Positions 1 to 8,549 are shown, counted from the first letter of the stretch. The stretch: DNA of 64,000 bases from Flavobacteriales bacterium (GCA_016788635.1 JAEUSU010000011.1:1-64000); one strand, 5' to 3'. Numbers and translations: made by a program. The notes: generated by a model from the sequence alone, not told the origin.

Positions 1-76
1 CGTACCCGATGCGGCCGTGAGCAGATGTTCCTGCGGAAGGCACTGCTGTGGTGAAGTTGAGCGTGTGCAGGTCAGC

Positions 77-93
77 GGTTCGACGGGCTCACC
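77..93 (+). repeat. REP-like repeat copy 1 (GGTTCGACGGGCTCACC)
   Basis: First of three copies of GGTTCGACGGGCTCACC within 210 bases. Copy 2 is in inverse orientation and could pair with copies 1 or 3 to form a hairpin. Short intergenic repeats of this type are often scattered through a chromosome. That this one is chromosome-wide is an inference. Confidence 0.7.
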
Positions 94-192
94 TTGACAT
101 CGTTAGGTGTACAGTGTAACAATCCTCGAACAACTGCGAACGGCCGACCGCGACCCTCGTCGGGATCTCTGCCGATGCCTTCGTCGTGTCAC

Positions 193-209
193 GGTGAGCC
201 CGTCGAACC
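193..209 (-). repeat. REP-like repeat copy 2 (inverse orientation)
   Basis: GGTGAGCCCGTCGAACC, the exact reverse complement of the copy at 77-93. Confidence 0.7.
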
Positions 210-263
210 ATTGTTCCGATCATGCCTGGACCCGGTCTTTACTTATGACCCATAGAGTGTTGC

Positions 264-280
264 GGTTCGACGGGCTCACT
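264..280 (+). repeat. REP-like repeat copy 3
   Basis: Matches the copy at 77-93 except the last base (T for C). It directly abuts the decayed decarboxylase fragment at 281-339, so the repeat replaces the natural end of that reading frame. Confidence 0.7.
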
Positions 281-339
281 GCTCAGCAGCATCTCCTTCT
301 TCGCATCGTCCCACCGCATGCTTCGGATCAGCTGGCCGG
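281..339 (-). pseudogene. Decayed fragment of the ACMS decarboxylase 3' end
   Basis: This 59-base stretch matches 1924-1982, inside the intact decarboxylase gene, at about 53 of 59 positions by hand alignment. On the minus strand it still reads LIRSMRWDDAKKEMLLS, against LIRSMPWDDAKKEMLLS in the intact protein, and then runs into the repeat at 264-280. The two copies form a direct repeat flanking the glycosyltransferase gene. This suggests a partial duplication when that gene arrived or was rearranged. It is too short to encode anything functional. Confidence 0.75.
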
Positions 340-357
340 ATCACTCCCTTCACGTTT

Positions 358-1788
358 TCATTCAGGCAAGACGCCATTCGCGCCATCAATCTGCTCCTGT
401 GCTTGCGGCAGGTAGACCCGATAATGTTCATCCTGATAGAGCAGCCGCGCCGGCAGATCTACCGCACCGTGCCTGAGGTTAACGATGATCGCCCGGCAAC
501 CGCGGCTCCGCAGCATCTCCAAGGTCTCCTTGCGTTGGAGCTCCTCGTTCGTCAAGCTCCAGCCCTTGCGATGCAGATAGTAGATCAGGCGCGGATCGAG
601 GTCGCCATTGCACGCCACCAGGTCATGTGGTCCGCTGAAGCGGTCCGCCAGCGCCCCGGCCTGCAGGAGATACGCGTTCGTCGTGTTCCACCGCAGGTCA
701 TGCACCTGGTTGAGCAGACCTTCCGCACAGATCAGCACGACCAGTGCGGTGCGCAGCCATGCGCGCGAAAGGCCCGCCAGGCCGACCCCCGCGACCAGCG
801 CCATCAGCGGCACCACCGGCAGCACGTAGTAATCGTGCCTGGGGAACACGTCGCCGGTGCGGACCATGAAGTAGAGAAAGGGCAGCATGACCGCAGCGAG
901 CACGATGGACAGCTCGCGAGGCGATCGACCGGCCAGGATGCGGATGCCCCAAAGGCAGAACACCAGCGCAACGAAGCTGCGTAGCGCGCTGAAGTAGAAC
1001 TTCTCCAGCACCAGCGGCCACAGGTCGAGCAGGGTTCTTATTCCATCCCTGAAAGCGAAGGGGAAATACAACTGGTTCCCAAAGGTCTCCAGCAAGTGTG
1101 GCTGCCATAGGAAATACCACCAGGCCACGGGAAGCACGGCCAGGACAGATGCCATGAGCAGGGACCTTCCAGCACGGCTTCGCAGGCCTGCTTCCCACGC
1201 GAACAGCGGCCAAAGCGCGCCCAGCACAATGGCCGGCATCTTGCAGAGCCCACCCAATGCGACCAGCAGCATGCCTGGAAGCAGCAGCCACCGGTTCCCA
1301 CCGGCCACCACGCGATCGGCAAAGTACAGGCCCATGATGACAAGGGAAATGCTGAACGCATCGGGCATGATCTTGCGGCCATACATGAACCAGCTGGATG
1401 CCAAGAGGACCAGGGCCGAGAGCAGGGCCACCCGCTCGCCATACCGCCGCTGCACGATGGCGTGGAACGCGAGCACACCAATGGAAGAGATCAGCAGTAC
1501 GATCAGCCGGCCGTACCAGTGCGCAAAACCGAAGGTCTTGATCGCCATGGCGATGAGGGCGTTCAGGAAGGGGAATTCCGAAGCGACCACATCAGGTCGA
1601 TCACCGGCCATGTCCGTGCGTGGGTGGAGCAGATCGAAGTCCACCTCCACCAGGTTGCGCGCCACCATGCAGGTGAACGTCTGCCGCCAGCTGTGGGCCA
1701 TCTCCACCGGGGGCTGCATGATCCCGACCAGTCGGATCGCGAAAAAGAGACCGACCCAAAGACGCACGTTCCGCAGTGGCATCAGCAT
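358..1788 (-). CDS. GT-C fold membrane glycosyltransferase (family 39-like)
   Basis: A 476-residue protein that looks like a polyprenyl-phosphate-sugar-dependent glycosyltransferase of the ArnT/PMT superfamily. Such enzymes move a sugar from a lipid carrier to a lipid or protein acceptor on the periplasmic side of the inner membrane. About ten hydrophobic segments are spread along the chain. The first loop carries an acidic residue and HSWRQ (residues 29-36), as in GT-C enzymes whose catalytic acid sits in loop one. Two starts are possible (Met1, or Met3 at 1782). It follows the decarboxylase gene on the same strand after 87 bases and is flanked by the 59-base direct repeat (281-339 and 1924-1982), so it may be inserted. 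Donor and acceptor cannot be read from sequence. Confidence 0.8.
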   Translation of the reverse strand: MLMPLRNVRLWVGLFFAIRLVGIMQPPVEMAHSWRQTFTCMVARNLVEVDFDLLHPRTDMAGDRPDVVASEFPFLNALIAMAIKTFGFAHWYGRLIVLLISSIGVLAFHAIVQRRYGERVALLSALVLLASSWFMYGRKIMPDAFSISLVIMGLYFADRVVAGGNRWLLLPGMLLVALGGLCKMPAIVLGALWPLFAWEAGLRSRAGRSLLMASVLAVLPVAWWYFLWQPHLLETFGNQLYFPFAFRDGIRTLLDLWPLVLEKFYFSALRSFVALVFCLWGIRILAGRSPRELSIVLAAVMLPFLYFMVRTGDVFPRHDYYVLPVVPLMALVAGVGLAGLSRAWLRTALVVLICAEGLLNQVHDLRWNTTNAYLLQAGALADRFSGPHDLVACNGDLDPRLIYYLHRKGWSLTNEELQRKETLEMLRSRGCRAIIVNLRHGAVDLPARLLYQDEHYRVYLPQAQEQIDGANGVLPE

Positions 1789-1875
1789 CTGGTCGCTTCC
1801 ATCGTGGTATCCTGTGCGTGAACAAACTGATCGGACGCTACGCGTCGTCTACTTCACAGCCACCATTCACCGATC

Positions 1876-2892
1876 TCATACGAATCTCCCCCGCTCCGTC
1901 GCTAGCCACTGCAGCGCTGCACCGCTGAGCAACATCTCCTTCTTCGCATCGTCCCACGGCATGCTGCGGATCAAATGGCCGGGCTCAAGCTCGCCCAATG
2001 GAAAGGGATAGTCGGTGCCCAGTGCGATGCGCTCCGGCCCGAACAGGTCGGTGACGTACTGCAGCATCACGGGATCATGCACCAATGAATCGATCCAGAA
2101 GCGGCCCACGTGGCTGCGGGGATCCACGGGGTTGTCCACCGCGCAGAGGTCGGGGCGCACTTCGTAGCCGTGCTGTATGCGGCCGAGCGTGGCGGGGAAG
2201 GCACCGCCACCATGCGCAAAAGCCACGCGCAGCTTCGGGCACTTCACGAACAGGCCACTGAAGATCATGCTGCTGATGGCGAGCGCTGTTTCCGCCGGCA
2301 TGCCCACCAGCCAGGGCAGCCAGTATTTATCCATGCGTTCCTTGCCCAGCATGTCCCAGGGGTGCACGAACACCGCCATGCCCAGTTCCTCGCACGCCTG
2401 GAACACCGGCAGCAGGCGCGGCTCACCCAGGTTCACGCCCTCGATGTGGGTGCCGATCTGGATGCCTTCGAGGCCGATGCGCTTGCAGCGCTCCAGTTCC
2501 TTCACCGCCAATTCGGTATCCTGCATGGGTACCGTGCCGAGCCCCACAAAGCGTTTGGGCCACTTTGCGACGATGCCGGCGAGGTGGTCGTTGAGGAACA
2601 TGCTCAGGTCAAGCGTGTCCTGTGGCCTGGCCCAGTAGCTGAACATGACGGGCACGGTGCTCAACACCTGCACATGCACGCGATGCGCGTCGCATTCGTG
2701 CAACCGCGTGGCGGGATCCCAGCAGTTGGCCTGCACCTCGCGGAAGAACTTGTCGTCCATCATCATCCGCGCGCAGCCGGGCTTGTGGTGGTCCAGGTGG
2801 ATGAAGCCGCGATAGCCGTAGCGCGATCCGAAGTCCGGGATGTGCTCCGGCAGGATGTGCGTGTGGATGTCTATGGCGAGGAGCTCAGGCAT
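1876..2892 (-). CDS. nbaD: 2-amino-3-carboxymuconate-6-semialdehyde decarboxylase (amidohydrolase)
   Basis: Predicted ACMSD, a zinc-dependent cytosolic decarboxylase converting 2-amino-3-carboxymuconate semialdehyde to 2-aminomuconate semialdehyde, which diverts carbon from quinolinate/NAD synthesis to catabolism. Length is 338 residues. The expected metal ligands are present at positions matching the Pseudomonas fluorescens enzyme almost exactly: H10 and H12 (HTH motif), H177, H227 in AHGGG, and D294 in GTDYPF. The substrate arginine R51 is also kept. The upstream gene on the same strand encodes the dioxygenase that makes its unstable substrate, so the pair is probably co-transcribed despite a 123-base gap containing an imperfect inverted repeat. 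Confidence 0.92.
   Translation of the reverse strand: MPELLAIDIHTHILPEHIPDFGSRYGYRGFIHLDHHKPGCARMMMDDKFFREVQANCWDPATRLHECDAHRVHVQVLSTVPVMFSYWARPQDTLDLSMFLNDHLAGIVAKWPKRFVGLGTVPMQDTELAVKELERCKRIGLEGIQIGTHIEGVNLGEPRLLPVFQACEELGMAVFVHPWDMLGKERMDKYWLPWLVGMPAETALAISSMIFSGLFVKCPKLRVAFAHGGGAFPATLGRIQHGYEVRPDLCAVDNPVDPRSHVGRFWIDSLVHDPVMLQYVTDLFGPERIALGTDYPFPLGELEPGHLIRSMPWDDAKKEMLLSGAALQWLATERGRFV
1924..1982 (-). repeat. Parent copy of the 59-base direct repeat
   Basis: The segment of the intact decarboxylase gene duplicated imperfectly at 281-339 (about six mismatches in 59). The two copies lie in the same orientation on either side of the glycosyltransferase gene. Confidence 0.75.
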
Positions 2893-2908
2893 GCAGGCGA
2901 GGATGGCT

Positions 2909-3005
2909 CACGCAGAGGCACGGAGAACAGCCCAAAAAAGATCCTCTTGCAACGGACACCCTGTTCGTATGCATTTCTCTGTGGCTCCGTGTCGCTGTGG
3001 TTCTC
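2909..3005. repeat. Imperfect inverted repeat between dioxygenase and decarboxylase genes
   Basis: One arm holds GCAGAGGCACGGAGAACA; the other holds TTCTCTGTGGCTCCGTGT. They are imperfect reverse complements around a 40-base centre. A related GGCAC...CTCTGTG inverted pair lies in another intergenic gap (56992-57097), so this looks like a dispersed intergenic family. A role in transcript stability between the two kynurenine genes is possible but not shown. Confidence 0.5.
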
Positions 3006-3015
3006 AACGGCGCTT

Positions 3016-3546
3016 CTACACGAACCGCGGATCGGCCTCCATGACATGGCCGCATTTCTGGCAGGTGCGCAGTTCCTTGCTGCCGTAGAACTCGCGGAAG
3101 CGTGGCAGGAAGTCCTTCTCGATGTTGTGGAGCACGAAGCGGTACTCGTGCAACCTGTTGTTGCATCGTTCACAATACCATTGCAGACCGTCGAGCATCT
3201 CGCGGTCATCGCGCTTCACCTCGATCACCAGGCCCACCGTGTTGGGGCCGCGGCGCGGCTGGTGTGGTACGTTGGCCGGCAGCAGGAACATCTCCCCCTG
3301 CTTGATCGGGATGGTCACGGCCTTGCCGTCCTCCTGAATGCCCACTTCGATGTCGCCCTCGAGTTGATAGAAGAGCTCCTCGGTCTCGTTGAAGTGATAG
3401 TCCTTGCGGGCGTTCGGTCCGCCGACGATCATCACGATGTAGTCACCGGCATCGGCATAGAGGTTCTTGTTGCCCACGGGGGGCTTCAGCAACTCGCGGT
3501 TGTCGGCGATCCATTGCTGCAGGTTGAAGGGACGGCGGATGGGCAT
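3016..3546 (-). CDS. nbaC: 3-hydroxyanthranilate 3,4-dioxygenase
   Basis: A cupin-fold, iron-dependent dioxygenase opening the ring of 3-hydroxyanthranilate in the kynurenine pathway. Start is placed at 3546 (MPIRRPFNL), giving 176 residues, the usual length for bacterial enzymes; the longer frame adds a proline-rich non-conserved leader. Iron ligands are H51, E57 and H95. The C-terminal rubredoxin-like second metal site is present as C125-x-x-C128 and C162-x-x-C165. All seven positions match the numbering I recall for the Cupriavidus enzyme. It sits directly upstream of ACMS decarboxylase on the same strand. The product ACMS can cyclise spontaneously to quinolinate, so pairing the two genes makes metabolic sense. 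Confidence 0.95.
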   Translation of the reverse strand: MPIRRPFNLQQWIADNRELLKPPVGNKNLYADAGDYIVMIVGGPNARKDYHFNETEELFYQLEGDIEVGIQEDGKAVTIPIKQGEMFLLPANVPHQPRRGPNTVGLVIEVKRDDREMLDGLQWYCERCNNRLHEYRFVLHNIEKDFLPRFREFYGSKELRTCQKCGHVMEADPRFV

Positions 3547-3607
3547 GGCCTGGTGCTTACGCCTGCAAGGTAAAACCGGGAGCGTTGGCGGGGGTGGAAA
3601 GGAAGAA

Positions 3608-3636
3608 GGGGCCAGCATCCTGAGGACGCCGACCCC
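3608..3636 (-). terminator. Possible terminator after the small secreted protein gene
   Basis: An imperfect hairpin (arms 3608-3620 and 3624-3636, roughly ten of thirteen pairs) is followed on the minus strand by a T-rich stretch. It lies between the stop at 3667 and the dioxygenase start at 3546, so it would separate the two units. Confidence 0.4.
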
Positions 3637-3666
3637 TCCCGCGATAGGTCGTAGGGGGAAATGGAA

Positions 3667-4206
3667 TTATCGGGTGTCCGCCTTGCTGGCACGGGCCGCG
3701 CTCAGCAGCAGGGCGCCCGTGGCGCGTTGCATGCCGCTGGTGTACGCGGGGTCCTCCACGAAGGCGTTCTGCTTCTTGTCGAACTTGACCAGGGCGTAGG
3801 GGTAGTCCAGTACATCGGTATCCACCCCTTCGTACTTGCCGGCGTCCTGCATGCGCACATTCATCACCAAAGGCGTTTCGGCCAGCACGATGGCGGGCAC
3901 CTTGGCGCGGGTATCCACCAGGATGCGCTTGGATAGGAAACCGGTGGCCCGGAACTCGATGGCACAGAGCGTGTCCAGGTCCAACGCGGTACTGAAGCGC
4001 CCGTTCTTGTCGCTGGTACTCGTGCTCATGACCTGGTTTCCCTTGAAGACCACCACCTCGCAACCGGCCAGGCGGTCATCCCCGTTCAGCACACGGCCAC
4101 TCACGGACAGGAGGAGCTTTCCCTTCTCCCCTTGCTGGGCCATGGCGTGGCAGGCAGCAAGGGCAAGGCCCATGATCAGAGCGGTATGGAACAATGGGGA
4201 GCGCAT
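3667..4206 (-). CDS. Secreted or lipid-anchored protein with a carboxypeptidase-regulatory-like fold
   Basis: Start is set at 4206 (MRSPLFHTAL), giving 179 residues and placing a signal sequence at the N-terminus. The signal contains both LAAC (residues 16-19), which could be a lipobox, and AMA-Q (21-24), a possible signal peptidase I site, so lipoprotein versus soluble export is unresolved. Residues about 27-110 (SVSGRVLNGDD ... GRFSTALDLD ... FLSKRILVD) have the rhythm of a CarboxypepD-regulatory-like beta-sandwich, as in many Bacteroidota cell-surface proteins. The rest is unrecognised. No enzyme motif is visible. Confidence 0.65.
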   Translation of the reverse strand: MRSPLFHTALIMGLALAACHAMAQQGEKGKLLLSVSGRVLNGDDRLAGCEVVVFKGNQVMSTSTSDKNGRFSTALDLDTLCAIEFRATGFLSKRILVDTRAKVPAIVLAETPLVMNVRMQDAGKYEGVDTDVLDYPYALVKFDKKQNAFVEDPAYTSGMQRATGALLLSAARASKADTR

Positions 4207-4284
4207 GGTCGGACGATCCAGGAACGTGGCCTCATACGCGGCCGTCATGCCCAAGGTTGCCCAAGGACCCGGGCCGTAAAATGA

Positions 4285-4314
4285 AGAGGGGCGGACCTTT
4301 CGGCCCGCCCCTCT
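4285..4314 (-). terminator. Rho-independent terminator of the first T9SS cargo gene
   Basis: A perfect 10-bp GC-rich stem (4285-4294 with 4305-4314) and a ten-base loop, followed on the minus strand by TCATTTT. It lies 20 bases after the stop codon at 4335. Confidence 0.8.
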
Positions 4315-4334
4315 GTACGAAAGGTCATTCCCTC

Positions 4335-7178
4335 TTATTCCATGGTCACGCGCAGGGTGGCCATGGCATCGGCGCCCAGCACGCGGAGCGTGTAGCTGCC
4401 TCGGGCCACGCGGCCGGTGAGGGGCAGCGCCAGGGGCTGGCCCTCTTGAATGGAGGCACGCTGGGTGTACACCACGCGGCCGGTCACATCGAACAGCTCG
4501 ATGGTGGCATCGGGCAGGCTGCGGTCCAGCACGATGTTCACATCGCCCTGCGCGGGGTTCGGGTAGGCGGTGAGCGTGGGCTGTTCCACCACGTTCACGC
4601 CGGTGCCGAAGTCACCGCTGAGGCAGATGCTGAAGTTGCCGGCGTTGCCGTTGTCCGTATTGGTGAACACGCGAATGATGTAGGTGGTGTTCACATCCAC
4701 GTTCCATACATAGGGCGGCGGAGTCACGGCATCGCACCAGAGGCTGGTGCCGCTGCAGGCATCGAGCAGTTCCAGCCACAGATCGGTGGCGGTGCCCCAA
4801 TCCAGCTCCACATTGATGAAGGTGTTGTCACCGGAGAAGAAGCTGTAGAACACGTCCTGGTAACCACCGGTGCTACCCGCATCGCAGGCGGGTTCATCCG
4901 TGCTGATCACCGCCGTGGCATTGCTGCCGGCCACCGCGTTCAGTGGGCACTCCAACACCTCGTTCACCGCCAGGCCGATCGGGTTGGCACAATCGTCGTT
5001 GGCGGGCGGAATGCTGGTGGAAGTAAGGCATAGGATGAACTCACCACCCACGCCCATGTCGGTATCCGTGTAGATGCGCACGATATAATCCGTGTTCGCG
5101 TCCACTGTCCAGGTGAAGTCGCTGCCGGCAAGCTGGTCGCACCAGATGGCCATGCCACCGCAGGCATCGAGCAGTTCGGCATACACGTTGTCCGCCGTGG
5201 TGGCATTGAGCGCCACGCCGATCTCGGTGTTGTCACCACTGTTGAAGGTGTACCACACATCCACTGTATTGCCGGTGGCACAGAAAGGCGCATCGATGCC
5301 CGATGCGTTCAGTGTGCTGCCCCAGGTATAGATGGCGGAGCATTCGGTGGGCAGCACCACGGTGGCGATCTCCGCATCGGCGCAATCATCGTTGGCCGGT
5401 GGGATGATCACTTCAGGCGCGTTCAGGCAAAGGGTGAACTCACCCGCAGCGTCCACATCCAGGTTGGTCCAGATGCGCACCACGTAGTCCGTGTTGGCAT
5501 CCACCGCCCAGGTGAAGGGCGCAGTGGCCGTGGTGTCGCACCACAAGCTGGTGCCGCCACAGGCGTCCAGCAGTTCGGCGTACACCGCACCGGCGGTGGT
5601 GGCGGCCAGGTTCACGATGATCTCCGTGTTGTCGGCGCTGTTGAAGCCGTACCACACATCAGCCGTGTTGCCGGTGCCAGCCGCACAGGCCGCCTCATCC
5701 GAAGCAGTTGCGTTCCCGGTGGTGCCGGTCACCTCGGCGGAAGGACAGTCGCCGAAGGCGTTCACATCGATCGCTTCCGCATCACCGCAATCATCATTGG
5801 CAGGTGGAGGCACGATCACCTCGGGCGCGTTCAGGCACAGGGTGAACGCACCGGCGGCATCCACATCCAGGTTGGTCCAGATGCGCACCACATAGTCCGT
5901 GTTGGCGTCCACCGTCCAGGTGAAGGGCGCAGTGGCTGTGGTGTCGCACCACAAGCTGGTGCCCCCGCAGGCGTCCAGCAATTCGGCATACACCGCACCG
6001 GCGGTGGTGGCCGCCAGGTTCACGGTGATCTCCATATTGTCACCACTGTTGAAACCGTACCACACATCGGCCGTGTTGCCGGTGCCTGCGGTACAGGCCG
6101 CTTCATCAGCGGCGGTCGCAGCTTCCGTGGTGCCGGTAACCTCTGCGGATGGGCAGTCGCCGAAGGCATTCACATCAACGGTTTCCGCATCGCCACATTC
6201 ATCATTGGCCGGGGGAAGTACAGGCGCCTCACCCAGGATGCAGATGCCCACAAGAGGCACCCATGGCTGGCCGGCGTACCAATCGTAGACCCGCACATAA
6301 TAGGTCTGGCCGATGGAAAGGCCGGTGAGGAGCAATGTCTCGACCTGGCCGGTGCCCAGATCATCCTGGCAAGCGAGCGAGGTCAACCCGCTGCAGTCAC
6401 CACTAAGCACTTCAAAAATGGCATCGTAGAGCGGGTCAGGGGTCACTTCCACGGTGTGTTCGGTATTCACGGCCGTGAACATGAACCAAACATCATCACT
6501 CGCGTCACCATCACATGTTGTGGCCGGGCTGGACGGCGTGGCACCGGTGACATCCACCACCAGGGGGGTGCAGGAGTTCGAAGGCGTGAGCGCGATGGCC
6601 CCGTCGCAATCGTCGTTGGCCGGGGGTGTGGCACTACAAGCGGCAGCGCTGAAGTTGAGGGTATACGGCCCGGAGGACCCTGGAATGTCGAGGACAGGCA
6701 CGAAATAGGTGCCTGGAGCAAGTCCTGAGAACGTGATGGTCCAGTTGCCGTCGCCACAGTCGGTCAGGTTGGAATTCCCGGAGAAGGCGAGGTTGGTCAA
6801 GGGGTCGCAATCCACCATGAGGAGTGCCAGTATGTTCACGAAAGCCGGCGTGGTACCGCAAAGACCGATGGTGACGTCCATGCACTCGTTCACGCTGAAG
6901 CCTTCCCATACCTGCGGATTACCGAAACCGTACTCATCCGTGGCGTTCTCGCTGTTTCCGTTCACGGTCACGAACGAACCATCGCTCAACGCCTGCACGG
7001 CCGCTCCTGTGCACTCATCGTTCACGGGAATGGAGCCGCGTACGAACGAAGGGGGATGGTTCGTGAAAGTGGAGATCGGACCGTTGAACCGCGCGAGCGG
7101 GTTGGACGATTGGGCCCAAGCGGCCAGGCCCAGCCAGCCCATGGCCAGCAGAGAAGTAAGCGTACGTGTTCGCATCAT
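4335..7178 (-). CDS. T9SS-secreted protein with tandem PPC-like repeats
   Basis: Start is at 7178 (or the adjacent Met at 7175), which puts the signal peptide (MMRTRTLTSL to AWAQ) at the N-terminus; about 947 residues. Most of the chain is five or six modules of about 135 residues, each opening with PPANDDC/NDEC and containing DVWY-F and YVRI/YVRVY. They resemble bacterial pre-peptidase C-terminal (PPC-like) beta-sandwich domains. The last 80 residues (AYPNPAQGDVNIV ... DVTGRVVY ... GSYTLRV) are a type A T9SS sorting domain, directing export through the outer membrane and surface attachment. No catalytic domain is seen, so adhesion or a structural role is inferred. Two middle modules are nearly identical in DNA (408-base period). 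Confidence 0.85.
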   Translation of the reverse strand: MMRTRTLTSLLAMGWLGLAAWAQSSNPLARFNGPISTFTNHPPSFVRGSIPVNDECTGAAVQALSDGSFVTVNGNSENATDEYGFGNPQVWEGFSVNECMDVTIGLCGTTPAFVNILALLMVDCDPLTNLAFSGNSNLTDCGDGNWTITFSGLAPGTYFVPVLDIPGSSGPYTLNFSAAACSATPPANDDCDGAIALTPSNSCTPLVVDVTGATPSSPATTCDGDASDDVWFMFTAVNTEHTVEVTPDPLYDAIFEVLSGDCSGLTSLACQDDLGTGQVETLLLTGLSIGQTYYVRVYDWYAGQPWVPLVGICILGEAPVLPPANDECGDAETVDVNAFGDCPSAEVTGTTEAATAADEAACTAGTGNTADVWYGFNSGDNMEITVNLAATTAGAVYAELLDACGGTSLWCDTTATAPFTWTVDANTDYVVRIWTNLDVDAAGAFTLCLNAPEVIVPPPANDDCGDAEAIDVNAFGDCPSAEVTGTTGNATASDEAACAAGTGNTADVWYGFNSADNTEIIVNLAATTAGAVYAELLDACGGTSLWCDTTATAPFTWAVDANTDYVVRIWTNLDVDAAGEFTLCLNAPEVIIPPANDDCADAEIATVVLPTECSAIYTWGSTLNASGIDAPFCATGNTVDVWYTFNSGDNTEIGVALNATTADNVYAELLDACGGMAIWCDQLAGSDFTWTVDANTDYIVRIYTDTDMGVGGEFILCLTSTSIPPANDDCANPIGLAVNEVLECPLNAVAGSNATAVISTDEPACDAGSTGGYQDVFYSFFSGDNTFINVELDWGTATDLWLELLDACSGTSLWCDAVTPPPYVWNVDVNTTYIIRVFTNTDNGNAGNFSICLSGDFGTGVNVVEQPTLTAYPNPAQGDVNIVLDRSLPDATIELFDVTGRVVYTQRASIQEGQPLALPLTGRVARGSYTLRVLGADAMATLRVTME
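5403..6218 (-). repeat. Tandem 408-base duplication inside the T9SS cargo gene
   Basis: Units of about 5403-5810 and 5811-6218 are nearly identical, each encoding a 136-residue module beginning NDxCGDAE and containing DVNAFGDCPSAEVTG and NTADVWYGFNS. The high identity compared with the other modules indicates a recent in-frame duplication. Edges are approximate. Confidence 0.75.
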
Positions 7179-7298
7179 GGAATAGGGATTTGAGGCTCTT
7201 TGCCGAGAGCGTCCAAAGTTGGGCACAACAGCGCGCGAAGCGTCAGCCCGTGCACGGGAAATAGTCCACGATCAAGCGGCTGAAAAAAAATGGAGCGC

Positions 7299-8459
7299 TC
7301 ACCAAGCAACCAGGCGCAGCACCAGATCGCGCTGTGCATCCCGGAACTGGATGAGATGAACCCCCTGAGCACCAATGCGTGGCAGCCGAAGGGAAACTTC
7401 CGTTGAGCCCGCAGGCCAGACCTGCCTCGCCAGCTCCCGCCCCAACAGGTCCATGCAACGCACTTCACCTCCTGTTGACGGTGCATTCAACCGGAGGAGG
7501 TAGGACGAAGAAGTCGGATCCCACTGGCCAGCTACAACCATGTCCTGACCGGACAGTTCACCCACCCCGACCGGACACGCCACCGTGGAGACCTCGATCT
7601 GGTACGGCCCGTTGGCTGCAGCCTGGTCCCAAAGCACAGGCAACCAATACGTGCCTGCCTGCAGCGTATCCATGCGGAAGGTGACGTTGGGCTCCGAACA
7701 ACTGACCTGGTCCCAATTCACGGCATAGCGCAGGGAGTCCGCAGGGCAGCTGAGCGCGAGTACCACGAAGGTGTTCTGGAAGGTGGGTGAGGTGCCGCAA
7801 TAGGCCACGGAAAGTGAAGAGACACACCCCTGCAGTTCGAAGGCATGCCACACGCAAGGACCGGCCCAATTCAAGGGTGAAGACTGCACATAATCGTTCG
7901 TGATGGTGGCTCCCACGGTAGTGCCGCTGAATTGGAGCCCATCCCCCGGTGCGAGCGGCACAGGAGTGATCGACGCGCACAGATCGTTCACGGGTGGCGG
8001 AGTTCCGGGTAGCGCACAGATCCACATCTCCTGGTTGGTGGGCGGAATGGCATAATTCCATGCGTACACACGCACATGGTAGCTGTTCCCCGGCACGGTG
8101 GCGATCTGGAGTTCCTCTGTGCCGTTGATCGGGAAGGCATCCGAACAGCCTTCAGAAGTCAGTACCCCGCAGCCGCCACTGAAGGCTTCGAGCACCAGGT
8201 CCAGTGATGTGCCTCCGGTGCGCAGTCGCGTGTAGGGTCCCAGCGCCGTGAACGTGAACCAGGCATCATTGGCCGCGCTTGAAGTGTAGCCATTGCACAG
8301 AATGGGCGGCAGCGACTCTGTGGCATTGAGCAATTCGGTGGTGACCTGGATGCAGGAGGCGTCCACCGTAAGCGGCAACGCATCGTCACACACATCATTC
8401 ACCTGGGCATGGGACGAAACCACGAACAAGAAGGTGGCGAACACCAGGCTGATGCGCAT
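7299..8459 (-). CDS. Probable T9SS-secreted PPC-like repeat protein
   Basis: Start is placed at 8459 (MRISLVFATFLF), giving a clean signal peptide ending SSHAQ and 386 residues; an in-frame Met at 8480 is an alternative. Two modules with the NDVCDDALPL / NDLCASITPV opening and the AWFTF, YHVRVYAW signatures match the neighbouring PPC-like proteins. The C-terminal 80 residues (SYLLRLNAPSTGGEVRCMDLLGREL ... GVHLIQFRD) have the spacing of a type A sorting domain but lack the usual PNP motif, so the domain is degenerate or divergent. It lies between two related T9SS genes on the same strand, suggesting an expanded family of surface proteins. Function unknown. Confidence 0.75.
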   Translation of the reverse strand: MRISLVFATFLFVVSSHAQVNDVCDDALPLTVDASCIQVTTELLNATESLPPILCNGYTSSAANDAWFTFTALGPYTRLRTGGTSLDLVLEAFSGGCGVLTSEGCSDAFPINGTEELQIATVPGNSYHVRVYAWNYAIPPTNQEMWICALPGTPPPVNDLCASITPVPLAPGDGLQFSGTTVGATITNDYVQSSPLNWAGPCVWHAFELQGCVSSLSVAYCGTSPTFQNTFVVLALSCPADSLRYAVNWDQVSCSEPNVTFRMDTLQAGTYWLPVLWDQAAANGPYQIEVSTVACPVGVGELSGQDMVVAGQWDPTSSSYLLRLNAPSTGGEVRCMDLLGRELARQVWPAGSTEVSLRLPRIGAQGVHLIQFRDAQRDLVLRLVAW

Positions 8460-8498
8460 GCGGCGTGAGTTGTGGACCATGCAAATGTGCCAAAAAGA

Positions 8499-8527
8499 CG
8501 AAGGGCCCCGACAAGCGGGGCCCTTCG
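8499..8527 (-). terminator. Strong rho-independent terminator
   Basis: A perfect 12-bp stem (8499-8510 with 8516-8527) with a five-base loop, followed on the minus strand by TCTTTTT. It ends the transcript of the T9SS gene at 8550-9797 before the next gene starts. Confidence 0.9.
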
Positions 8528-8549
8528 AAGGAGAAGCTGCGTATGCGGA

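Larger units (their letters stand above)
1..357. other. Gene-free left edge with short repeats
   Basis: No convincing coding sequence is visible. The stretch holds three copies of a 17-base repeat (annotated separately), in alternating orientation, and a degenerate copy of the 3' end of the ACMS decarboxylase gene. The only ORF starting here (from 107) is arginine/cysteine-rich, runs through the repeats and looks spurious. Confidence 0.6.
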
